DNA from: Candidatus Altarchaeales archaeon
GTDB taxonomy: Archaea > Altiarchaeota > Altiarchaeia > IMC4 > SCGC-AAA252-I15
Assembly (NCBI GenBank): GCA_016867655.1
Contig: VGJA01000037.1
Coordinates: forward strand, 1-8,315
DNA: 8,315 nt
Reading direction: 5' to 3'
The notes under the pieces are model-generated. The model worked only from the letters and a program-made list of their open reading frames with translations, made no database searches and was not told the DNA's origin. Positions 1-5,156 of the stretch are shown piece by piece. The translations under genes and the position numbers were made by a program. Position 1 is the first letter of the stretch. Every line of letters starts with the position of its first letter.

Positions 1-23
1 AGTTTAACCTGGAAGAGGTTTAC

Positions 24-485
24 ATGCAAGTCAGAAAGTTGGACGGCATGCAAGCAAGCGAAAGGACAGAGGATTCAAGCCCGTTGGACTGCGTGCAGGA
101 GATACTGAAATGCGGAGTAAACGCTGTGAGATACACACAAGAGGGAGTTGAAGAGGGCGAGATAAAAATGATTGGACGGAATCTCGCAGCCTTTGGAAAA
201 ATCCTGGATTACGAAGAAGTGAAAACCCCAGAGATGAATCCAAAGGAAAGGCTGAAAATTCTGGAATACCTTGTTGAAGTGTCAAAGCGGGGGAATGCAA
301 GCCAGTATGTGATAAAAAGCCTTAGAGACGGGAAAAAGAAAAACGTCTTTGAAATCATGGCAGACTACGTTTACTACCACGCATGCACTCTGGCAGTCTA
401 CCTGAACATCTACAAAAAGCTGGAAGAGGCGATAGCGTCAAAAGAATACAGCTTCAACCGAAGAATAGACACCTTGCTTTCCTAG
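24..485 (+). CDS. Hypothetical protein, possibly 5'-truncated by the window edge
   Basis: I do not recognise this 153-residue protein. It looks soluble and mostly helical: there is no signal peptide or membrane segment. It has a charged middle (PKERLKILEYLVEVSKRG) and a Tyr/His-rich patch (ADYVYYHACTLAVYLNIYKK, residues about 112-131) before a short charged C-terminus. Cysteines occur at about residues 23, 30 and 120, too few and too scattered for a metal-binding claim. The start at 24 is supported by GAGGT at 15-19, though the 4-base spacer is short. The frame stays open to the window edge, so the true start may lie upstream; a second Met codon at 48 is another option. It is followed by a T-run and then the aIF5B gene 42 bases on. 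Codon usage looks like that of the neighbouring genes, so I take it as a real gene of unknown function. Confidence 0.65.
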   Translation: MQVRKLDGMQASERTEDSSPLDCVQEILKCGVNAVRYTQEGVEEGEIKMIGRNLAAFGKILDYEEVKTPEMNPKERLKILEYLVEVSKRGNASQYVIKSLRDGKKKNVFEIMADYVYYHACTLAVYLNIYKKLEEAIASKEYSFNRRIDTLLS

Positions 486-489
486 AGTC

Positions 490-496
490 TTTTTTT
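490..496 (+). terminator. Poly-T terminator after the first gene
   Basis: Seven consecutive T residues lie a few bases after the stop codon of the first gene. Archaeal RNA polymerase terminates on U-runs without needing a hairpin, so this is a plausible intrinsic terminator separating the first gene from aIF5B. No stem precedes the run. Confidence 0.5.
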
Positions 497-512
497 AGGA
501 ACAATATTCCTA
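496..512 (+). promoter_or_regulatory. Perfect dyad TAGGAA-N5-TTCCTA over the presumed aIF5B TATA position
   Basis: A perfect 6-5-6 inverted repeat is centred at 504, about 24 bases before the aIF5B start codon. Its AT-rich centre (ACAATATT, 501-508) is where a TATA box would lie for a leaderless or nearly leaderless transcript. The dyad follows the T-run rather than preceding it, so it is not a bacterial-type terminator. It could be an operator overlapping the promoter, or chance. A second TATA-like string (TATACATA, 511-518) is too close to the start codon to drive this gene. Confidence 0.3.
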
Positions 513-527
513 TACATAGCTGGCAGG

Positions 528-2258
528 ATGAGTTCTCACACGCGCGAGCCCATAATCTCGGTTTTAGGCCATGTGGACCATGGAAAGACGACTTTCTTAG
601 ACTATATCAGAGGTAGCGTTGTCGCCAGAAGAGAGGCGGGAGGGATTACGCAGCACATCGGCGCCACAGACGTGCCTTTCGAAGTCGTCAGGGAGATTTG
701 CGGCGACTTGATGAGTAAAGTAAAGGTTACGATACCCATAAGAGGGCTGCTGTTCATAGACACCCCCGGGCATGAGGCGTTCACAACCTTGAGAAAAAGA
801 GGTGGAAGCGTTGCAGATCTTGCAATACTGGTCGTTGACATAACCGAAGGCCTGCAGCCGCAGACAATAGAGTCAATACAAATACTAAAGCAGTTCAAGA
901 CTCCTTTTGTGGTCGCAGCCAACAAAGTGGACAGAATCAACGGCTGGCGTTCAAAAATTCTGATAGAAGAACAGATTGACAGAGTCAAAGACGAGTTCTA
1001 CAAAAAGTTTTACACAATAGTCGCACAGCTTTCTGAGCAGGGTTTTAACTCAGACTTGTACAGCAACATTAAAGACTTTTCCAGGGAGGTTGCTATTGTG
1101 CCGATTTCAGGCGCAACTGGGGAAGGCATTCCAAACCTGCTTTTGATGTTGATTGGCTTGTCGCAGCATTTTTTGAAAGACGAGCTTGAGATTGAAGTCA
1201 ACAAGCCAGGGAAGGGAACTGTCTTGGAGGTGAAAGAGGAGAGGGGATTAGGCACTACAATAGACGTCATCCTCTACGACGGCACAATAAAAAGAGGGGA
1301 CACAATAGTAGTAGGCTCCAGAAGCCAGCCGATAGTCACAAAAGTCAAAGCACTATTGAGGCCGCACTCCATGGACGAAATGCGCGACCCCAAGGAAAAA
1401 TTCAAAAACGTGGACAAAGTCTACGCAGCCTATGGAGTCAAAATAGCGGCTCCATGTCTTGAAGAGGCGATAGCTGGAGCACCGCTGTATGTCGGAGGCA
1501 AAGAACTTGCAGAGCAGGTGAAAAACGAGATGGGCGAGGTAGAGTTCACAAGAGACGTCATTGGAATAGTAGTGAAAGCAGACACACTAGGCTCATTGGA
1601 AGCGCTCGTAAAGATTCTTACAGACGCCCAAATACCCATAAGACGGGGCACAATAGGAAAAGTTTCAAAACAAGATGTGGTGGAGGCCTCAACAGTAAGA
1701 CAAAACAACAAATACTTGGGGGTTATAATGGCATTCAACACACCCATACTAGAAGAATCGCAGGACTTTGCCACCGCAAACCAAATCAAAATATTCCAAA
1801 ACAAAGTCATCTACCAGCTGATTGAAGACTACCAAAAATGGGTATTCGAAGAAAAAGACCTGGACAAGAAGCTGAAGGAAAGAATCTCAACAAAGCCTGC
1901 AAAATTCAGAATTCTCCCCGGATTCACATTCCGCCAAAGCAAACCAGCCATAGTCGGCATAGAAGTGCTGGAAGGCACACTACAATTGAACACAAGGCTC
2001 ATGAGATATGACGGAAAAATGGCAGGCAGATTGAAAAGCATGCAAAAAGAAAAAGAAAACATCCAAAAAGCCGGAAAAGGCGACAAAATAGCGGTATCAA
2101 TAGACGAAGTCACAATCGGGAGACAGCTAAGCGAAAACGACACAGTATACACCTTCATACCACTGGACGAAATACAAAAGATGAAGCAGGACGAACTCAC
2201 TGAAGAAGAATTAAAACTCATAAAAGAAATTAGAGAGATACAAAAGACTAAAGACTAG
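528..2258 (+). CDS. infB: Archaeal translation initiation factor aIF5B (GTPase)
   Basis: This is a ribosome-dependent GTPase that promotes subunit joining and initiator tRNA placement in the cytoplasm. All G motifs are visible: G1 GHVDHGKTT (14-22), switch I with Thr41 in AGGITQHIGAT, G3 DTPGHE (78-83) with the conserved His82, G4 NKVD (132-135) and a G5-like SGATGEG (194-200). The G5 has SG where SA is usual, a mild variation. After the GTPase come beta-barrel domain II (about 225-335), domain III (about 345-440) and C-terminal domain IV, which contacts initiator tRNA. At 576 residues it matches archaeal aIF5B, which lacks the long N-terminal extensions of bacterial IF2 and eukaryotic eIF5B. 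There is no intein. The start at 528 is the natural one, just before the beta strand leading into G1; no strong Shine-Dalgarno precedes it. By hand count, G/T-ending codons fall from about half in the first 50 codons to about a quarter in the last 50. Confidence 0.97.
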   Translation: MSSHTREPIISVLGHVDHGKTTFLDYIRGSVVARREAGGITQHIGATDVPFEVVREICGDLMSKVKVTIPIRGLLFIDTPGHEAFTTLRKRGGSVADLAILVVDITEGLQPQTIESIQILKQFKTPFVVAANKVDRINGWRSKILIEEQIDRVKDEFYKKFYTIVAQLSEQGFNSDLYSNIKDFSREVAIVPISGATGEGIPNLLLMLIGLSQHFLKDELEIEVNKPGKGTVLEVKEERGLGTTIDVILYDGTIKRGDTIVVGSRSQPIVTKVKALLRPHSMDEMRDPKEKFKNVDKVYAAYGVKIAAPCLEEAIAGAPLYVGGKELAEQVKNEMGEVEFTRDVIGIVVKADTLGSLEALVKILTDAQIPIRRGTIGKVSKQDVVEASTVRQNNKYLGVIMAFNTPILEESQDFATANQIKIFQNKVIYQLIEDYQKWVFEEKDLDKKLKERISTKPAKFRILPGFTFRQSKPAIVGIEVLEGTLQLNTRLMRYDGKMAGRLKSMQKEKENIQKAGKGDKIAVSIDEVTIGRQLSENDTVYTFIPLDEIQKMKQDELTEEELKLIKEIREIQKTKD

Positions 2259-2410
2259 GTTTCCAGTTTTCGGTCTTCAGTCCTCGGTCTCCAGTTTTCA
2301 GTCTTCAGTTTTCAGAAAACGGAAAACTTCGGAAAACAGGAAACTGAAAACAGGAAACCGGAAACTGGAAACGGAAAACAGAAAACCGTGAAGACTTGGA
2401 AACCGAAAAA
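2259..2410. repeat. Repeat locus I: pyrimidine heptamer arm plus complementary purine arm
   Basis: Directly after the aIF5B stop are seven in-phase heptamers (2263-2311) of consensus YCRGTYT, such as TCGGTCT and TCAGTTT. At about 2312-2316 the sequence flips to a purine-rich arm running to 2410, built from 6-8 base units such as GGAAACC, GGAAACT and GAAAACA. This second arm is a degenerate reverse complement of the first, so the locus can fold back on itself, for example AGTTTTC with GAAAACT around an 8-base loop. The purine arm contains GAAAACCGTGAA (2381-2392), a motif found in similar form twice in locus II. For aIF5B transcription the first arm is a U-rich 3' end and may act as a terminator. 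No coding function is apparent; the frames through it are by-products of the heptamer. Confidence 0.85.
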
Positions 2411-2674
2411 ATGACTGACTACAACTTCGAGCTGGAAAAAATCATAAGGGAAGTAAAAAAATCCAAAGCAAAAACAGTCGGCCTCCAGCTTCCAGAAGGC
2501 TTGAAGCAAAACGCTGTTGAGATTGCAGGCCAGATTGAAAAGGCAACCAAAGCCAAAACAATAATCTACACTGACCCCACTTACGGAGCCTGCGACACAA
2601 AAAGAAAGCAGGCCAAAAAGCTGAAAATCGATTTGCTTGTGCACTTCGGGCACACCAAAATGCAGAAAACCTAA
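2411..2674 (+). pseudogene. dph2: Dph2 (diphthamide synthesis) N-terminal fragment, truncated
   Basis: These 87 residues match the N-terminal part of Dph2, the 4Fe-4S radical enzyme that transfers the 3-amino-3-carboxypropyl group of SAM to a histidine of elongation factor 2. Visible family features are the N-terminal helix ELEKIIREVKKS, the strand motif GLQLPEGLK (24-32), the DPTYGACD loop with the first cluster cysteine (Cys61) and LLVHFGHT (75-82). Archaeal Dph2 is about 330-350 residues with three similar domains, each giving one cluster cysteine. Here translation ends (KMQKT, stop) inside the first domain, so two cysteines and most of the fold are missing. No remaining dph2 sequence follows; the next bases belong to a convergent gene. 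I chose ATG 2411; an in-frame TTG at 2396 would add residues encoded by the repeat. The upstream region is entirely repeat, so the native promoter may also be gone. It is probably a remnant or an assembly junction. Confidence 0.8.
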
Positions 2675-3576
2675 AGACAACTCAACTTCAACCCAACACG
2701 GACCCTCAACAAATCAGCATACTGCCTTTCAAAATCCTTAAGCTCGCTGAACCTTTTGCCAACGTCCCCGCCATTGACGTAGGCTATTGCCAATTCCCTG
2801 AATTTGGAGTCAAACTCCCTCTCCAAACCCAAAAGTTTATTAACACGGAAGGACTCGGCAATGCTATTTGAAACCAAGTTGATTTCCCTCAAGGAAAGGC
2901 CTAAAAAACCTTCATCCACAAAGCCAAGATGCCTCAAAACCATAACCACAATCACCGGTAGACAATAAAACTCACTGCACACAGTAAACCTCAGCCTGTC
3001 ATAGAGGACACACCTATTGTTCTGATCCAAAAACCTGCAGGCGCACGAATCTTTGTCAGCCCACAGCCTCCTAAACCTTTTCACAGACTTCGGCAAATCC
3101 CACAGAAGACTGGCATCAATAAGCCTGTCTGAAGAGCTAAGTAGGCAGACCATCCTAACGCCGTTGACGTCAAAAAAGAAATTGCGCGACGATTTTAAGT
3201 AATCCAACAGTTCAACGCTTATTCTGTCTGCAGGAACCATACTATAATAATCCTCAAAGTTGCCACCCCACCCAGACACAATATCCCTCAACACCTCAAA
3301 CTCGTCAGTTGAAATGGGAATCTGCGTTGAATGATCCCTGGAGAAATAACAGCACAAGGCCTTGCAGTCAGGAATGCAAGAAGAACCCTCAACCAACATT
3401 TTCTTCAAATCCTGCAAAACAGCAAACTGGTCAACAAAAAAATCATGCACCTCCAAACCCCCCAAACCACTTCTGACAGAGCTTTCAATAGCATCACTCA
3501 TATAGCCCAGCCAGTAATACCTGCTCACCCTACACTCAACCCAGCGGAAAATATCCTCCTCAGAATCCCAAAACAT
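2671..3576 (-). CDS. Cys-rich YkgJ/UPF0153-family protein (putative Zn/Fe-chelating domain)
   Basis: This 301-residue soluble protein has the two cysteine clusters of the YkgJ/UPF0153 (CxxCxxCC) family: Cys67, Cys71, Cys75 and Cys76 (CIPDCKALCC), then Cys178, Cys180, Cys189, Cys200 and Cys205. The second cluster has the typical order of a Cys, a short linker (FLDQNNRC), a Tyr-containing segment (VLYDRL) and a closing Cys. The family is annotated as a putative zinc or iron chelator; its biochemical role is not established. Relative to small family members it has about 65 extra N-terminal and 95 extra C-terminal residues, mainly helical. The usual Arg-Pro after the IY/LY motif reads RLRF here. 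Its stop overlaps the dph2 fragment's stop on the other strand (shared CTAA), and it lies between the two repeat loci. Forty of its first 50 codons end in G or T, unlike the plus-strand genes. The family call is fairly firm; the function is unknown. Confidence 0.75.
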   Translation of the reverse strand: MFWDSEEDIFRWVECRVSRYYWLGYMSDAIESSVRSGLGGLEVHDFFVDQFAVLQDLKKMLVEGSSCIPDCKALCCYFSRDHSTQIPISTDEFEVLRDIVSGWGGNFEDYYSMVPADRISVELLDYLKSSRNFFFDVNGVRMVCLLSSSDRLIDASLLWDLPKSVKRFRRLWADKDSCACRFLDQNNRCVLYDRLRFTVCSEFYCLPVIVVMVLRHLGFVDEGFLGLSLREINLVSNSIAESFRVNKLLGLEREFDSKFRELAIAYVNGGDVGKRFSELKDFERQYADLLRVRVGLKLSCL

Positions 3577-3594
3577 AATAAGAAATGCGAAGAC

Positions 3595-3603
3595 AAAAAT
3601 AAA
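3595..3603 (-). promoter_or_regulatory. TATA-like box for the YkgJ-like gene
   Basis: Read on the minus strand the sequence is TTTATTTTT, centred about 23 bases upstream of the ATG at 3576. This spacing suits an archaeal leaderless transcript, and no Shine-Dalgarno is seen before the ATG. The box lies between the gene and the heptamer array, whose first unit begins at 3611. Confidence 0.45.
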
Positions 3604-3610
3604 TCAATAT

Positions 3611-3757
3611 TCAGTCGTCAGTATTCAGTTTTCGGTCTTCGGTCTTCAGTTTTCGGTCTTCGGTCTTCAGTTTTCGGTCTTCGGTCTTCAGTTTTCGGTC
3701 TTCAGTTCTCAGTCTTCGGTCTTCAGTTCTCAGTATTCGGTTTTCAGTTCTTTGTAT
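3611..3757 (+). repeat. Heptamer tandem array TCRGTYT (20 uninterrupted units) with a nested 21-bp unit
   Basis: Positions 3611-3750 divide into 20 consecutive heptamers without a phase break; one decayed unit (TTTGTAT) follows to 3757. Nearly all fit TCRGTNY. The core 3625-3687 is three identical 21-base units, each one TCAGTTT followed by two TCGGTCT. A partial fourth copy reaches 3701. Downstream units are more varied (TCAGTTC, TCAGTAT), as if older. Because 21 is a multiple of three, one frame reads as a repeating GLRSSVF peptide. That frame is antisense to the YkgJ-like gene upstream and is not a credible protein. Heptameric short tandem repeats are known from cyanobacteria and other genomes; I cannot say whether this family is described. 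Confidence 0.92.
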
Positions 3758-3796
3758 TCAAGAAACTGGGGGTGGAAGCCAAGCGTAGTGCCTAAT

Positions 3797-3935
3797 CCAG
3801 AAAACCGAAAATGGAAAACTGAAACCTCGGAAAACCGAAAACCCGTGAAAACGGAAAACAGGAAACTGTTCATGCCTAGGGCATGAATTCCCGTAAGGGG
3901 GGAAACGGAAAACCGAAAACCCGTGAAAACCAGAA
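3797..3935. repeat. Purine-rich complementary arm of repeat locus II, with a 24-bp direct repeat
   Basis: This stretch is built from GAAAACC, GGAAAAC and GAAACT-like units, a degenerate reverse complement of the heptamer array 40 bases to its left. An identical 24-base block occurs at 3829-3852 and 3907-3930; each copy contains GAAAACCCGTGAAA, related to GAAAACCGTGAA in locus I. Between the copies lies non-repeat sequence with a hairpin. Read leftward, the direction of transcription of the gene ending at 3937, the arm is U-rich and could end that transcript. The 40 bases linking the two arms (3758-3796) show nothing recognisable. Confidence 0.85.
3869..3887. other. Hairpin TTCATGCC-TAG-GGCATGAA inserted in the purine arm
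   Basis: A perfect 8-bp inverted repeat with a 3-base loop is followed at once by TTCCCGTAAGGGGGG, in which CCC and GGG flank GTAA, a GNRA-type tetraloop if transcribed. Together they form a compact two-hairpin unit of about 35 bases that interrupts the repeat arm between two identical 24-base blocks. It has no T-run, so it is not an obvious terminator. It could be an RNA structure, a protein-binding site or the scar of an insertion. Confidence 0.6.
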
Positions 3936-3936
3936 A

Positions 3937-4401
3937 TTATCTTTCAACATTAACATAAACTTGCTCTTTAACCCCTTCAATCTTGTTCTCAGCTTTGGCG
4001 GTAACCTCCACCCCATAAGTGCCCTCAAGCGGGCTGAGCAGCTTCATTTCATAGCTCAGCCTTCTGACTTCCTTTGGGCCAACCCTGACTCCAGCCTCAA
4101 CCAAGGTGCTGGAAGTGTTAGTGAAAACAAACCTTTCGTCATAAGCCCTCGCGGTGACGGCAACGCCCACGTCCTGGTCCTGCCCCAGATTCTTCACCTC
4201 AATCTGGAGGATAGTACTGCCGCCAACCTTTGTGGAACCCGGCTCGGCATAAGCCCTCAAACCAATGTTGTCCTTGACCACATAGCCGCTCTGCAGGTTC
4301 CTGAAAACCAGTATGACCACCAGTATGACGAAAAGCACTGCAAGGATGGACTTCCACCTGATTCTGGAGCCAACCTCTTTTAGAGAGTCCAACTTGGCCA
4401 T
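3937..4401 (-). CDS. Membrane-anchored extracellular beta-domain (Ig/CARDB-like) protein
   Basis: This 154-residue protein has a basic N-terminus (Arg13, Arg15, Lys17), one hydrophobic helix (about 18-33, ILAVLFVILVVILVF) and a beta-rich domain of about 110 residues. The positive-inside rule puts the C-terminal domain outside the cell. Features such as RAYAEPGSTKVGGSTILQIE, the VKNLGQ turn, the alternating hydrophobics of VGVAVTARAY and the closing GTYGVEVTAKAE resemble the Ig-like/CARDB or COG1361-type domains common in archaeal surface proteins. There are no cysteines and no catalytic motif. It may bind a cell-envelope partner, but no substrate can be named. It is transcribed away from the methylthioinosine operon, shares an AT-rich promoter region with it, has no Shine-Dalgarno, and ends at the edge of repeat locus II. 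Confidence 0.8.
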   Translation of the reverse strand: MAKLDSLKEVGSRIRWKSILAVLFVILVVILVFRNLQSGYVVKDNIGLRAYAEPGSTKVGGSTILQIEVKNLGQDQDVGVAVTARAYDERFVFTNTSSTLVEAGVRVGPKEVRRLSYEMKLLSPLEGTYGVEVTAKAENKIEGVKEQVYVNVER

Positions 4402-4420
4402 ATTAGTAATCTAATGTGAA

Positions 4421-4434
4421 TATTAATAAAAATA
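4421..4434. promoter_or_regulatory. Shared AT-rich divergent promoter region
   Basis: The AT block TATTAATAAAAATA is centred about 26 bases upstream of the minus-strand start at 4401 and about 30 bases upstream of the plus-strand start at 4458. Both distances suit TATA boxes of leaderless or very short-leader transcripts, so one region may serve both genes. A perfect 5-4-5 dyad (ATTAG-TAAT-CTAAT, 4402-4415) lies between the box and the minus-strand start, a possible operator site. Confidence 0.45.
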
Positions 4435-4457
4435 GGTAATATACTCTAGACGGGAAG

Positions 4458-5156
4458 ATGAAAGTAGGAATTACGGGAGGCTCAAACCTGTATAAAACAC
4501 TGTTTTTTGTGGAGTCAAGAAAACAGTTGGTGGAAACGGAATACGGCAGTGCAGAAGTTTATTTGAAAGACAATGTGGCTTTCATACCCAGGCATGGAAG
4601 CCGCATGAACATTCCACCACACAAGATAAACCACAGGGCAAACATGCAGGCCTTCCAGGAGTTGGGGGTGTCCAAGATACTCGCAGTTTGCATGACGGGC
4701 AGTCTAAAGAAGAAGATAAAGCCGCCTGTGATAGTGATACCAGATGACTACGTGAGCTTCTGGAACATTCCAACTTTCTTTGACGATAGGATAGTGCACA
4801 TAAACCCAATGTTGGATGAAGCATTGAGGAAGCACATAATAGAGACTGCAAGGAAAAACAAGATTAAAATCTATGACAAAGGAGTCTACGTTCAGACTCA
4901 TGGGCCTAGATTTGAAACCGAGGCTGAAATCAATATACTGAAGAATTTTGGAGACGTCGTCGGGATGACCATGGCTTCCGAAGCAACATTGGCGCAGGAG
5001 TTGGGCGTGGGCTATGCGGCAGTATGCAGCGTAGACAACTACGCGCATGGAATAGCCAACAGCCAGCTGGACTTCAAGAAGATACTGGAGAATGCGACAC
5101 TGCACAGCAGCAATGTGGTGAGGCTGGTCGTGAAGGCAGTAGAGGGCTTGAGATGA
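4458..5156 (+). CDS. mtnP: S-methyl-5'-thioinosine phosphorylase (MTAP/PNP family)
   Basis: This phosphorolytic enzyme cleaves a 5'-methylthio nucleoside to the base plus methylthioribose-1-phosphate in the methylthioadenosine salvage pathway. Family motifs are an N-terminal GGSNLY loop (7-12), RHG (45-47), PPHKINHRAN (53-62), GSLKKKIKPP (81-90), PTFFD (105-109), GPRFETEAEI (149-158) and VVGMTMASEATLA (167-179). The purine-binding loop reads SVDNYAHG (191-198). By my alignment from memory, Asn194 sits where adenine-specific MTAPs have the first Asp of TDYD and where methylthioinosine phosphorylases have Asn. This points to a 6-oxopurine substrate and fits the deaminase encoded next. At 232 residues it is shorter than typical MTAP (about 260-290) and near the MTIP length. 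Oddities are CMTGS in place of the usual NAVGS and THGPRFET in place of TEGPRFET. The next gene overlaps by 4 bases (ATGA). Family certain; specificity inferred. Confidence 0.88.
   Translation: MKVGITGGSNLYKTLFFVESRKQLVETEYGSAEVYLKDNVAFIPRHGSRMNIPPHKINHRANMQAFQELGVSKILAVCMTGSLKKKIKPPVIVIPDDYVSFWNIPTFFDDRIVHINPMLDEALRKHIIETARKNKIKIYDKGVYVQTHGPRFETEAEINILKNFGDVVGMTMASEATLAQELGVGYAAVCSVDNYAHGIANSQLDFKKILENATLHSSNVVRLVVKAVEGLR

Noticed and set aside
383..616. Plus-strand frame overlapping the first gene's end and the aIF5B start
   Set aside because: It overlaps two better-supported coding regions in another frame and matches nothing I recognise.
528..2258. Intein in aIF5B
   Set aside because: Archaeal aIF5B genes can carry one, but G1 to G5 run at normal spacing and the protein is of normal length.
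2396..2410. TTG start at 2396 for the dph2 fragment
   Set aside because: It adds only METEK encoded by the purine repeat; ATG 2411 matches the usual Dph2 N-terminus.
3331..3795. Plus-strand reading frame with a repeating GLRSSVF peptide
   Set aside because: Its first half is antisense to the Cys-rich minus-strand gene and its second half is the heptamer array read in frame; since 21 is a multiple of 3 the frame stays open automatically. No start signal or family match.
3611..3930. CRISPR array
   Set aside because: Units are 7 bases (21 at the higher order) with no unique spacers, and there are no cas genes nearby.
3883..4383. Plus-strand reading frame opposite the membrane protein gene
   Set aside because: It begins inside the hairpin and repeat arm; the minus-strand frame has a clear transmembrane helix, beta pattern and promoter, so this is its shadow.
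5024..5152. Upstream start for the deaminase at 5024
   Set aside because: It would overlap the phosphorylase gene by 133 bases and add 43 Gln/Arg-rich residues unlike the family; ATG 5153 gives the normal N-terminus and an ATGA overlap.
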